A stretch of DNA of 64,000 nt from Bacteroidota bacterium (GCA_016722565.1 JADKIU010000007.1:124001-188000), one strand, 5' to 3'; shown: positions 45,130 to 54,559, numbered from the stretch's first letter. Program-made: numbers and translations. Notes: a model not told the origin generated them from the sequence alone.

Positions 45130-46332
45130 TTAATACAAAAACTTATTGTAAGGATATCTCTTCTGATGTAAGTCTTTTACTTTATCGTAAAGTACTTTTT
45201 TGAATTCATCAATGTTTTCTTTCTTAGCAGCGGAAATAAACAAACATTCGGTGTGTAATTTATTCATCCATGTTTTTTTAAGGTCGTCCAGACTCAAATT
45301 CTTCTTCGTGCTTTCCGTCAAATCATCCTCATCTTTTTGTTCAAACACAAACGCATCTATTTTATTGAACACGAGTAAAACCGGTTTATCACCAGCTCCA
45401 ATATCTGCCAGAGTTTGATTCACGACATTCAATTGATCTTCAAAACCGGGATGGGAAATATCAACAACATGAACTAAAATATCTGCTTCACGCACTTCAT
45501 CCAATGTTGACTTAAATGACTCCACCAAGGTAGTTGGTAATTTTCGAATAAATCCTACGGTATCAGAAAGTAAAAAAGGTAAATTTTCAATCACCACTTT
45601 TCGAACGGTTGTATCCAACGTGGCGAATAATTTATTTTCAGCGAACACTTCACTTTTGCTGAGCATGTTCATGATGGTGGATTTACCAACGTTGGTATAC
45701 CCTACCAATGCCACACGAATCATGTCACCACGATTTTTTCGCTGCGTTTCCATTTGACGATCTATTACCTTCAAACGTTCTTTCAAGAAAGAAATTCGAT
45801 CGCGCACAATTCGTCTATCCGTTTCAATTTCTGTTTCTCCGGCACCTTTCATACCAATACCACCTTTAATACGATCCAAGTGATCCCACATTTTGGTTAG
45901 TCGCGGTAATAAATAAATAGATTGTGCTAATTCAACTTGTGTTTTCGCATGTGCTGTGCGTGCTCGAGCAGCAAAAATATCAAGGATTAATCGGGTACGA
46001 TCAACCACTTTAACTTTGATTTCCTTTTCTACATTGATTTCTTTCTCCAGATTGCGCTGTTGTGCAGGAGAAAGTTCATCGTCAAAAATAACAATGTCAA
46101 CATTGTTTTCAGCAACAAAGGTTTTTACATCATTTAACTTGCCGGCACCAATAAATGTTCTGGAATCAGGATGTTCCAAACGTTGTGTGTATCGCTTCAA
46201 AACTTTTGCTCCGGCAGTATCTGCCAAAAACTCAAGTTCATCTAAATATTCTTTCGCAGTAGTTTCATCCTGCGTTCGATTAATCAAACCTACTAAAATG
46301 GCTGTTTCCTGCTTCTTCCCTGTATCGTACAT
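45130..46332 (-). CDS. hflX: GTPase HflX
   Basis: This 400-residue ribosome-associated GTPase helps rescue or split stalled ribosomes. An N-terminal HflX domain (LEHPDSRTFIGAGKLNDV) and a coiled-coil segment with GGIGMKGAGETEIETDRR precede the G domain: P-loop GYTNVGKSTIMNML, switch region DTVGFIRKLP, and VFNKIDAF. It is convergent with the L,D-transpeptidase gene, with a 16-base gap. Confidence 0.94.
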   Translation of the reverse strand: MYDTGKKQETAILVGLINRTQDETTAKEYLDELEFLADTAGAKVLKRYTQRLEHPDSRTFIGAGKLNDVKTFVAENNVDIVIFDDELSPAQQRNLEKEINVEKEIKVKVVDRTRLILDIFAARARTAHAKTQVELAQSIYLLPRLTKMWDHLDRIKGGIGMKGAGETEIETDRRIVRDRISFLKERLKVIDRQMETQRKNRGDMIRVALVGYTNVGKSTIMNMLSKSEVFAENKLFATLDTTVRKVVIENLPFLLSDTVGFIRKLPTTLVESFKSTLDEVREADILVHVVDISHPGFEDQLNVVNQTLADIGAGDKPVLLVFNKIDAFVFEQKDEDDLTESTKKNLSLDDLKKTWMNKLHTECLFISAAKKENIDEFKKVLYDKVKDLHQKRYPYNKFLY

Positions 46333-46360
46333 CCTTTATAAATTTCGAAACCCTCAGAAA

Positions 46361-46972
46361 TTATTTCTTAAGTGTCTCCGTATATTCAGCAACTGCTTTA
46401 ATTTGTCCTGGAGTCAACATTGTTCCAAACGGACTCATTGCATTTTTACCATTTGTAATGATTTCAATACGTGCATTCAAATCCATTGCAGAAACAGATA
46501 AATCTTTTGCACCCATCAAATTCAACTTTCCATCCGCACCGTGACAAGACACACAACTTGCATTATAAAGTTCTTGTCCGTTTAATGTTGTTTCAGAAAC
46601 ATTTTCCATACTTTTTGATTTTTGCTTTTTGCTCATCTCTGCTAATCCATAAGCTGTAATGATTAATAACAATGAAGCAACCGCCAAAATTTTATTTTGC
46701 TTTTTAAATCCGATAACTGCCAAAGGGATTGAAATCAATACCGCAGCAATTTTAATAATCATCAACGATTTAATTTCAGGAACCTGTGTCAGCATATAGA
46801 TTCCGGTTACCAAAAACAATGTGCTGATAATCATTTCAGGCACCTTAACCGTTTTTGTAAATTTTGCTAATCCATCTTGTTTGTTTAGCAACAACAAGAC
46901 AGTTTTTATTAAGTAAATCGTTAAAAATAAAATAACGGTTAATAAATGGGTGTGACGAATTCCTGTTTCCAT
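46361..46972 (-). CDS. SirB-like membrane domain fused to cytochrome c
   Basis: The 203-residue protein starts with four hydrophobic helices (residues 5-30, 45-62, 68-87 and 95-110) resembling a SirB family membrane domain. After a lysine-rich linker (MSKKQKSKSM) comes a cytochrome c domain with one heme site, NASCVSCHGADGKL, and a distal Met in KNAMSPFGTML. The cytochrome should face the periplasm. The fusion suggests a small membrane-bound electron carrier; the redox partner is not visible. Its ATG lies 116 bases from the start of the divergent amidohydrolase gene. Confidence 0.75.
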   Translation of the reverse strand: METGIRHTHLLTVILFLTIYLIKTVLLLLNKQDGLAKFTKTVKVPEMIISTLFLVTGIYMLTQVPEIKSLMIIKIAAVLISIPLAVIGFKKQNKILAVASLLLIITAYGLAEMSKKQKSKSMENVSETTLNGQELYNASCVSCHGADGKLNLMGAKDLSVSAMDLNARIEIITNGKNAMSPFGTMLTPGQIKAVAEYTETLKK

Positions 46973-47087
46973 AGTGATTACATTTTTATAAGCTCAAAAG
47001 TACTAAAAATCCATGGAATTTACCGCTCATACATTTTTAAAGAAAAATCAGTATAAAATGCTATTTTTGTTTAGAACAATCATTGAT

Positions 47088-50000
47088 ATGAAAAAAATTA
47101 TCTTATCCCTTTTTGCAATTTCCATTTCTATTATTGCAAATGCTCAAGAAACGTTTCCTGTAAATGGAACTTCCAACAATAACCACACAACCTATGCATT
47201 TACAAATGCTAAAATTTATGTGGATGCGGATGAAATCATCGAAAACGGAACGCTTATCGTAAAGGACGGACTGATTAGTCTGGTTGGTACAAAAATAAAT
47301 ATACCACAAGGTGCTGTTATTTATGATTTAAAGGGAAAATCGATTTACCCCGGACTAATTGATGCCTATTCCAATTACGGAATGCCGGAACCCAAAAGAA
47401 TATCCGGTGGCGGTTATCCTCAAACCGAAAACGCCAACAAAGGTGCTTATGGATGGAACCAAGCAGTTAAATCAGATGTAGATGCGCTGAAAATTTTTGT
47501 AAAAGACAGTAAAGCGGCAGAAGAATTCAGACGATTGGGATTCGGTACCGTGCTGACATTTCAAAAAGATGGTATCGTGAGAGGAAGCGCTATCGCAGTT
47601 ACGCTTGGCGAAGGTCGTGAAAATGAATTAATCGTAAATGAGAAAGCCGCTGCCATGTATTCCTTTAGCAAAGGAACCTCTTCACAAGATTATCCTTCCT
47701 CTTTAATGGGAAGTATTTCTTTATTACGTCAAACCTATGTAGATGCCAGTTGGTATAAATCAGATAAAACAAAAAAAGAAACCAACATTTCATTGGATGC
47801 CTTTAATAATTTACAAACGCTTCCTCAAATATTTGAAACAAACGACAAACTAAATGCATTACGTGCTGACAAAATTGGCGATGAGTTTAAAATAAAATAC
47901 ATTATCAAAGGCAGTGGAAATGAATACCAACGTTTGGACGACATGAAGGCGACCAATTGTAAATTTATTCTCCCTGTTAATTTCCCAATGGCTTACGATG
48001 TGGAAGATGCCTACGATGCAAATTATGTTTCTTTAACTGATTTGAAACATTGGGAAATGGCTCCAGCAAACCCATTGGCGTTTGAAAAATATTTTATCCC
48101 GTTTGCAATCACTACTTCTGATTTAAAAGACAAAAAAGATTTCTGGAAAAATGTGCGTAAAGCGATTGCTTATGGTTTATCCGAAAAACAAGCGTTAAAA
48201 TCGCTTACCACCATCCCTGCGGAAATGCTTAACCTGAGTGATAAATTAGGAAAACTAAAAAGCGGGATGATTGCAAATTTTATTATTACTTCCGGTAACT
48301 TATTTGATGAAAAAACAATTCTTTACGAAAATTGGATCCAAGGAAATGCCTATAAAATAAACGACTACAACACCGTTGATGTTAGAGGAAATTATGATTT
48401 CACCTATGGTGCTGACCGTGTATTACACCAATTAAAAATTGAAGGCGACTTAGATAAATTAAAAGCCACCATGTTAACCGATACCTCTAAAACACCTGTA
48501 AGTGTTTCTGTGTCGGGTTATTCAATTACTTTGAGTTTCAATTCAAAAGATCCTAACGGAACAATTCGTTTAAGCGGTAACATTTCAACCAATCCTTTAA
48601 AACTAAATGGCACCGGCCAAATTGCTGATGGAAGCTGGATAAATTGGAATGCTAATTTTGCAAATGAATTAGCTGCTTCTACTAAAAAAGACACAGCGAA
48701 AAAGGAAACCATCACCTTCGGGCAAATTTATTATCCGTTTTGTGCATACGGAAAACCTAATGATGAACGAGATGGTTTTGACAAATACCTCAACGATTTC
48801 AAAACACGTTACGATGCTGTATTAATTAAAAATGCAACGGTATGGACAAATGAAGCAGAAGGTGTTTTAAAAAATCAAGATGTATATATTACAGAAGGTC
48901 GCATTGTTCGTATTGCAGATGAGATACAAGCAACCAAACTTGCATTCGCAAAAGTAATTGACGGCACCGGAAAACATTTAACCGCAGGAATTATTGATGA
49001 ACATTCGCATATTGCACTTAACAGTGTGAATGAAGGCACACAAGCGTCCAGCGCGGAAGTAAGAATGGGTGACGTAATCAATTCGGATGACATCAACATT
49101 TATCGTCAGCTATCGGGTGGCGTTACCACCGCACAATTATTGCACGGTTCTGCTAACCCAATTGGAGGACAATCGGCAATTATAAAATTACGTTGGGGAA
49201 AATCACCGGAAGAAATGAAATTTGAAAAAGCGGATGGGTTTATCAAATTTGCTTTAGGTGAAAATGTAAAACAAAGCAACTGGGGAGATGCGAACACCAT
49301 TCGCTTTCCGCAATCACGTATGGGCGTAGAGCAAGTGTATTATGATATGTTTACCAGAGCGAAAGAATACGATGCCAAACAAAAAACATTTGGTGCCTTA
49401 TCCGACAAAGCAAAAGCAAATACGACTCCATTCAGAAGAGACTTAGAATTGGAAGCCATTGCAGAAATTTTAAATAAAAAGCGATTCATTACATGTCACT
49501 CGTATGTACAATCCGAAATCAATATGTTAATGCATGTAGGTGATTCATTAGGCTTTCAGGTAAATACATTTACACACATTTTAGAAGGATATAAAGTAGC
49601 CGACAAAATGAAAACCCATGGTGCCGGAGCTTCTACATTTAGTGATTGGTGGGCGTATAAAATGGAAGTAAAGATGCAATTCCGCACAATGCTGCATTAC
49701 TTACCAAAATGGGAATTACAACCGCTATCAACTCTGATGATGCAGAGATGGGTAGAAGATTAAATCAAGAAGCTGCCAAAGCAATTAAATATGGTGGATT
49801 AACGGAAGAAGAAGCTTTGAAGTTAGTGACATTAAATCCGGCTAAACTATTACATATTGATGATAAAGTAGGAAGTATTAAAGTAGGAAAACAAGCGGAT
49901 TTGGTTTTATGGTCTGATAACCCATTATCTGTTTACGCAAAAGTTGAAAAAACAATTATTGATGGTCACGTTTATTTTGATTCGGAAGAAGATTTAAAAC

Positions 50001-50155
50001 TGAGAGCAGAGATGCAAAAAGAACGTGCCCGCATCATTCAAAAAATGTTGGATGAGAAAAAAGGTGGAGCACCTACACAAAAACCAACAATGAAAAGAAA
50101 ACAATTGTTTGAATGCGATAGTATGCAGGAAGATTATTTGGAAATAGCGGAGTAA
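47088..50155 (+). CDS. two-module amidohydrolase, secreted (frameshifted)
   Basis: From ATG 47088 the protein begins MKKIILSLFAISISIIANAQ, a signal peptide; an upstream ATG at 47013 adds an unlikely extension. It contains two amidohydrolase-like modules. The first (about 1-430) has SIYPGLIDAYSNYGMPEPKR, where the metal-binding HxH is replaced. The second (from about 600) has TAGIIDEHSHIALNS with an intact HSH, THILEGYKVADKM, and a terminal KVGKQADLVLWSDNP. A single base is missing at 49670-49672: GTAAAG should be GTAAAAG, joining YKMEVK to DAIPHNAALLTKMG in the +2 frame. Corrected length is about 1022 residues. The role is probably periplasmic hydrolysis of an unknown amide or cyclic substrate. 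Confidence 0.75.
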
Positions 50156-50171
50156 TTCATACTTACATCAA

Positions 50172-50193
50172 ATAGGAACGCAGATCTTTAAGA
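50172..50193 (+). repeat. left inverted repeat around the GxxExxY gene
   Basis: ATAGGAACGCAGATCTTTAA continues to GA. Its reverse complement recurs at 50688-50710 with one base inserted. It starts 17 bases after the amidohydrolase stop. Confidence 0.7.
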
Positions 50194-50241
50194 CTTTTAT
50201 GATTTGCTAAGATAAAAAATTGAACTTTATTTATGATTTGA

Positions 50242-50655
50242 GATAATTATACACATTCAGATATAACTAAGAAAATAATAAAAGCTTATTACAATGTATA
50301 CAATAATCTAGGCTATGGTTTTTTAGAAAAGGTTTATGAAAAAGCTATGATCATTGAGTTGAATAGACAAGAGCTTGAATGTGAAAGGCAAAAACCTATT
50401 GACGTATTTTATGATAAAATATGCATTGGAAATTATTTTGCTGACATAATTGTAGAAAACAAAGTTATTATTGAGTTAAAGGCATGCGAATATCTAATTG
50501 AGGAGCATGAAATTCAATTAGTAAATTATCTGAAAGCAACTGAAATTGAAGTTGGATTATTACTAAACTTTGGAAAGGAAGTTGAATACAAAAGAAAAGT
50601 ATTATCAAACAATTTTAAAAAAAACATAACCCTAGAAAACATAAAAATATCATAA
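50242..50655 (+). CDS. GxxExxY protein (PD-(D/E)XK nuclease-like), 5' end damaged
   Basis: From 50242 the frame is open and begins DNYTHSDITKKIIKAYYNVY, with the family motif LGYGFLEKVYEKA (G-x-x-E-x-x-Y), VIIELKACE and YLKATEIEVGLLLNFG, the typical GxxExxY sequence. The ATG at 50233 is followed by ATT and then TGA at 50239-50241, so it gives only two codons before a stop in this frame. The first ATG in the open part is 50347, which would delete the motif. The gene is therefore inactive, starts at a non-standard codon, or has one wrong base at the TGA. Proteins of this family have a nuclease-like fold; the function is not known. Codon use is more A-rich than in the neighbours. Confidence 0.65.
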   Translation, partial: DNYTHSDITKKIIKAYYNVYNNLGYGFLEKVYEKAMIIELNRQELECERQKPIDVFYDKICIGNYFADIIVENKVIIELKACEYLIEEHEIQLVNYLKATEIEVGLLLNFGKEVEYKRKVLSNNFKKNITLENIKIS

Positions 50656-50687
50656 GACACACAGCTATCTTTTTTTACCCTAAAAAA

Positions 50688-50710
50688 TCTTAAACGATCT
50701 GCGTTCCTAT
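50688..50710 (+). repeat. right inverted repeat around the GxxExxY gene
   Basis: This is the 23-base inverted partner of 50172-50193, ending GATCTGCGTTCCTAT. It ends 14 bases before the ATG of the second amidohydrolase gene. Confidence 0.7.
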
Positions 50711-50724
50711 CAACATCAGCAACC

Positions 50725-52011
50725 ATGAAAAAACTAATTTTATTCGCATTACTGCTTTCAACAACTTTTACCTTCGCACAAAAAAGTGCGTTGATTATGA
50801 ACGGCATCGCTCATATCGGGAACGACAGTGTGATTCAAAATTCCATCATTGGAATTAAAGCCGGAAAAATTGTGTTAGTAGCCGATGCAACCACCGCAAA
50901 AATTGACCCATCCGGATACGATGAAGTAATTGATGCAAGCGGGAAACACATCTACCCGGGATTTATTGCTCCAAATTCAACTTTGGGATTAACAGAGATC
51001 GAATCGGTGAGAGCAACAAACGACTTTAGAGAAACTGGAACAACATTGCCGAACGTTCGTTCCTTGATTGCCTATAACACAGATTCAAAAATTATTCCTA
51101 CCGTTCGCACCAATGGAGTTTTGTTAGCACAAATCACACCGCGTGGCGGACTTGTTTCCGGAACATCCAGTGTGGTTGTATTGGATGGATGGAATTGGGA
51201 AGATGCTGCTTATAAAATTGATGATGGGATTCACATCAACTGGCCTACCATTCAAAGCCGTAAATACTTGGATGAAGACAATATTTTCCCGGGACCATTT
51301 GAGAAAAACAAAGATTACATTCAACAAACCAATTCATTAAAAAAATTATTTGCAGATGCCAAAGCATATAATGAGAACCAGACCAAGGAAGAAGCCAACC
51401 TTCGCTTCGAGGCGATGAAAGGACTTTACAACGGCACTCAAACATTATTTATTCATAGCAATACTGTAAAAGAAATGGTGGAAGCAATCAATTTTGTGAA
51501 AGAAAACAAAATTACCCGTGTTGCAATTGTTGGAGGAAAAGAAAGTTGGATGATTACCGATTTATTAAAACAAAATAATATTTCAGTGATTGTTTCTCGT
51601 GTACATGATTTACCAACCTATCCGGAAGACGATGTTGATTTACCTTACAAACTTCCATATTTATTACAAAAAGCCGGAGTTCTTTTTTGCTTAAACAATG
51701 AAGGAGACATGGAAGCACCCGGAGCACGCAACCTTCCATTTTTAGCAGGAACAGCAAGTGCATACGGATTAACAAAAGAACAAGCTTTAAAATCCATCAC
51801 TTTAAATGCAGCAAAAATATTAGGCATTGATAAAACTACAGGAAGCATTGAACAAGGGAAAGATGCAACACTTTTTATTTCAACCGGTGATGCATTGGAT
51901 ATGAAAAGTAACAATGTGGAGAAAGCCTTCGTAAAAGGAAACAGCATTGATTTAAAAAATGATCAAACAGAATTATACGAAAAGTATAAAAAGAAATACG
52001 GAATTAAATAA
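50725..52011 (+). CDS. secreted amidohydrolase-family protein, metal site degenerate
   Basis: A 428-residue product with signal peptide MKKLILFALLLSTTFTFAQ. It is homologous to the first module of the upstream protein: beta-sandwich start ALIMNGIAHIGNDSVIQNS, HIYPGFIAPNSTLGLTEIES, VRSLIAYNTDSKIIPTVRTN, and the C-terminal IEQGKDATLFISTGD. The metal-binding HxH of active amidohydrolases is replaced by APNST, so it is probably catalytically altered or a partner subunit of the full enzyme. It would lie next to the upstream gene but for the GxxExxY unit. A 23-base gap separates it from the following lipoprotein. Confidence 0.75.
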   Translation: MKKLILFALLLSTTFTFAQKSALIMNGIAHIGNDSVIQNSIIGIKAGKIVLVADATTAKIDPSGYDEVIDASGKHIYPGFIAPNSTLGLTEIESVRATNDFRETGTTLPNVRSLIAYNTDSKIIPTVRTNGVLLAQITPRGGLVSGTSSVVVLDGWNWEDAAYKIDDGIHINWPTIQSRKYLDEDNIFPGPFEKNKDYIQQTNSLKKLFADAKAYNENQTKEEANLRFEAMKGLYNGTQTLFIHSNTVKEMVEAINFVKENKITRVAIVGGKESWMITDLLKQNNISVIVSRVHDLPTYPEDDVDLPYKLPYLLQKAGVLFCLNNEGDMEAPGARNLPFLAGTASAYGLTKEQALKSITLNAAKILGIDKTTGSIEQGKDATLFISTGDALDMKSNNVEKAFVKGNSIDLKNDQTELYEKYKKKYGIK

Positions 52012-52034
52012 CCTTAAGTCTGCTAATTTAAAAA

Positions 52035-52394
52035 ATGAAACATTTCATTTCTATACTTATAATTTTTGTTTTTATTGCTTCATGCAAAAAAGAACCAAAG
52101 ACGGTTACCGTTTCATATAAAATTTATGAAAAAAGTACCGCTGTTCCTACCTATACAGTTCGGTATACCCAAGCAAATGGTGTTTCTAAATCAAAAGGAG
52201 GAATTACACAAGCCAATTGGGTTTCAGAAACTATTCCGGAAGTGGAATTAGGCAAAACCGTTTCTCTTTCTGTGGAAGGGAATGGCGGTGGCGTTTACGA
52301 AATGTATATTTATGTAAATGGTTCCGTGAACGCACATCGCAGTGCAGGCGATGGTTATGGCGAACAAACACTCACACTGGAGATACCATATTAA
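52035..52394 (+). CDS. small lipoprotein, beta-rich (119 aa)
   Basis: The N-terminus ISILIIFVFIASCKKEPKTV has a lipobox (IASC). The mature part is short and strand-rich (SYKIYEKSTAVPTYTVRYTQ, GNGGGVYEMYIYVNG), similar in style to small beta-sandwich lipoproteins of this phylum. No function recognised. Its stop overlaps that of the convergent trpS by 4 bases. Confidence 0.65.
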   Translation: MKHFISILIIFVFIASCKKEPKTVTVSYKIYEKSTAVPTYTVRYTQANGVSKSKGGITQANWVSETIPEVELGKTVSLSVEGNGGGVYEMYIYVNGSVNAHRSAGDGYGEQTLTLEIPY

Positions 52395-53365
52395 ATCTTA
52401 AATCCTAACTTTTCTCTCACACGTGTTAGTGTAGCTCTTGCTATTTTTCTGGCTTTATCGGCACCCACTTGCAGTTTCGCATCCAGCTCTGCACGGTTGT
52501 TCATGTAATACGAATAGGTTTCCCTTTCCTTTTTGAACTTTTCTAAAATCAATTCAAATAAAGCTGTTTTCGCATGACCGTAGCCATACCCCCCTTTTAG
52601 GTAATTCGCTTTCATCTCTGCAATTTGAACATCGTTGGCCAACAATTTATATAATGCGAACACATTGCAGGCATCCGGATTTTTAGGAGCTTCCAGTGGT
52701 GTAGCATCTGTAACAATACTCATCACTACTTTTTTTAATTCTTTATCCGTAAGAAATATGTTGATGAAGTTATTCAACGACTTGCTCATCTTTTTTCCGT
52801 CAATACCGGGAATCAGCATGGTTGCTTCATTTACTTTGCCTTCCGGAATCACAAATACCTCACCATAGACATTATTAAATTTTTCAGCAATATCGCGGGT
52901 CATTTCCAAATGCTGCATCTGATCTTTTCCAACAGGAACATAGTGCGCATCATACAAAATAATATCAGCTGCCATCAATACCGGATAAGTAAATAAACCT
53001 GCATTCACATCCGATAAGCGCTCCGACTTATCTTTGAATGAATGTGCATTCGCCAACATGGGAAATGGAGTGAAACAATTTAAATACCAGGTCAACTCAC
53101 ATACTTCGGTGACATCACTTTGACGATAGAAAATATTTTTATCCGTATCAAAACCGAAAGCCAACCAGGTAGCAGCAACAGCGTCCGTACTTTCTTTAAT
53201 AAAAGCGGCATCCTTAATGGTTGTTAATGAATGTAAATCCGCAATAAAAAAAAGTGATTCATTCCCTGCTTGCTTCGACATTTCAATCGCAGGTATAATG
53301 GCACCTAAAATATTTCCCATGTGGGGAATATTGGTACTTTGAACTCCTGTAAGTATTCGTGACAT
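52391..53365 (-). CDS. trpS: tryptophanyl-tRNA synthetase
   Basis: A class-I synthetase of 324 residues charging tRNA-Trp. The HIGH-equivalent is STNIPHMGNILGAIIP, followed by FFIADLHSLTTI, MLANAHSFKD and the KMSKS loop GKKMSKSLNNFINI. The length matches bacterial TrpRS. The region upstream of the ATG is a GTTAGTTG-type low-complexity repeat (53366-53398). Confidence 0.95.
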   Translation of the reverse strand: MSRILTGVQSTNIPHMGNILGAIIPAIEMSKQAGNESLFFIADLHSLTTIKDAAFIKESTDAVAATWLAFGFDTDKNIFYRQSDVTEVCELTWYLNCFTPFPMLANAHSFKDKSERLSDVNAGLFTYPVLMAADIILYDAHYVPVGKDQMQHLEMTRDIAEKFNNVYGEVFVIPEGKVNEATMLIPGIDGKKMSKSLNNFINIFLTDKELKKVVMSIVTDATPLEAPKNPDACNVFALYKLLANDVQIAEMKANYLKGGYGYGHAKTALFELILEKFKKERETYSYYMNNRAELDAKLQVGADKARKIARATLTRVREKLGFKI

Positions 53366-53398
53366 AATTGGTAGTTAGTTGTTTGTTATTGGTTGATA
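53366..53398. repeat. GTTAGTTG-type low-complexity repeat, copy 1
   Basis: A TTGGT/TTAGTT/TTGTT-rich stretch lies directly upstream of trpS. It resembles, in inverted orientation, the repeats at 55971-56005 and 56034-56067. Translating it gives the meaningless LSTNNKQLTTNY, so it is not coding. Confidence 0.5.
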
Positions 53399-53456
53399 GA
53401 GAATCTAGGTCAAATATACAGAAATTTAAAACCACAAAAACAGCCTTAAAATTTGC

Positions 53457-53464
53457 TATATTTG
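53457..53464 (+). promoter_or_regulatory. -7 box upstream of plsC
   Basis: TATATTTG matches the Bacteroidota -7 consensus exactly and lies 8 bases before ATG 53473, so the mRNA would have almost no 5' leader. No clear -33 TTTG is seen. Confidence 0.4.
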
Positions 53465-53472
53465 TCTTCCCA

Positions 53473-54232
53473 ATGAACTTTTTGCTAATCATACCTCGAA
53501 CACTTTGGAAGCTGGTCTTCATCCTCAATTTTGTATTGGGCTTGATTGTTCTTTATCCATTGTTTTCTATTTTTCTTTCGAAGCGAGAATGGTATCCAAA
53601 AGCTTTTGAGTTGAAAAAGTTCTGGGCAAAGTGGATTTTATATGTTCCTGGAATTTTTATCAAAGTAAAACGAGAAGTTCCAATTGAAAAGCTTCCACAT
53701 CCAGCAGTGTATTGTGCTAATCACTCGTCTTATTTGGATATTGTGATGAGCTATTTGGTGATTCCGAATTATTACGTTTTTATGGGGAAGCAGGAATTAG
53801 ACAAAACACCTTTGTTCCGAATTTTCTTTAAGGACATGAATATTTTGGTGGATAGAGGAAGCAATACATCATCGCACCGAGCGTTTATGCGGGCAGGAAA
53901 AGAAATTGACAAAGGAAATGGGGCATTTATTTATCCCGAAGCAGGTATTTCCAGCAATGGAAAATTAAGAGGATTCAAAAATGGTGCGTTTAAATTGGCG
54001 ATTGAAAAGCAAGTGCCAATTGTTCCGATTACCTATTTAAACAACTGGAGATTATTACAAAATGGTGGTTTCTTTAAATCCTTTGGCGGAGATAGGCATC
54101 TCGCATATTATTGTCCACGCACCCATACCCACAAAAGGATTAACTGAAAATGATTTAGTATCTTTGAAAACAAAAGTGCATGATATTATTGCAAAAGAAT
54201 TAGAAAAGCATGATTCCTCGACATCCCGATAG
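53473..54232 (+). CDS. plsC: 1-acyl-sn-glycerol-3-phosphate acyltransferase (frameshifted)
   Basis: From ATG 53473 (just after a -7 box) the protein has an N-terminal membrane segment and the acyltransferase motifs: CANHSSYLDIVMSY (NHxxxxD), a following KQELDKTPLFRIFF, DRGSNTSSHRAF, and FIYPEAGISSNGKL (substrate-binding EG-like motif, here EAG). After KSFGG the first frame goes astray; the next frame continues GISHIIVHAPIPTKGLTEND to AKELEKHD and stops at TAG 54230-54232. One extra base lies in 54085-54094 (GGCGGAGATAGG). Corrected length is 252 residues. It esterifies lysophosphatidate in the inner membrane. Confidence 0.8.
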
Positions 54233-54241
54233 CTATCGGGA
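54224..54241. repeat. 18-bp palindrome TCCCGATAGCTATCGGGA, copy 2
   Basis: This perfect 9+9 palindrome is identical to 35726-35743. The TAG inside it provides the stop codon for the corrected plsC frame, so it trims or extends the end of the protein. It could also act as a weak transcription stop. Confidence 0.6.
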
Positions 54242-54265
54242 CGAAATCACATTAAAGGATAAAAA

Positions 54266-54559
54266 ATGAAGATAGATAACGACACCGTAGACAAAATTGC
54301 TCACTTAGCACGTTTGGAATTTGCAAACGAAGCAAAAGAGGAAATTAAAAAAGACATGAACAATATGTTGGGCTTCATAGACAAGTTGAACGAATTGTAC
54401 ACGTCTAATGTTGAACCGTTAATCTATATGAGTGATGAAGTAAATGTTTTGCGTGAAGATGAAGTGAAGCAGGTAATCACTCAAGAAGAAGCGTTGAAAA
54501 ACGGACCAAAACATGATTCGGATTACTTTAAAGTTCCGAAGGTGATTGAGAAGGCTTAA
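54266..54559 (+). CDS. gatC: aspartyl/glutamyl-tRNA amidotransferase subunit C
   Basis: The 97-residue GatC stabilises the GatCAB amidotransferase that forms Gln-tRNA (or Asn-tRNA) from the mischarged precursors. DTVDKIAHLARLEFANEAKE and the conserved NVLREDEVKQ are typical. gatA and gatB are not in the window. It ends 4 bases into a convergent small gene. Confidence 0.88.
   Translation: MKIDNDTVDKIAHLARLEFANEAKEEIKKDMNNMLGFIDKLNELYTSNVEPLIYMSDEVNVLREDEVKQVITQEEALKNGPKHDSDYFKVPKVIEKA

Noticed and set aside
45956..46501. Plus-strand ORF of 181 codons overlapping hflX
   Set aside because: It is antisense to the HflX coding region and extends into the cytochrome gene; no signal or domain.
53283..53528. 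Minus-strand ORF of 81 codons at the trpS start
   Set aside because: It translates a low-complexity GTTAGTTG repeat and part of trpS in another frame.
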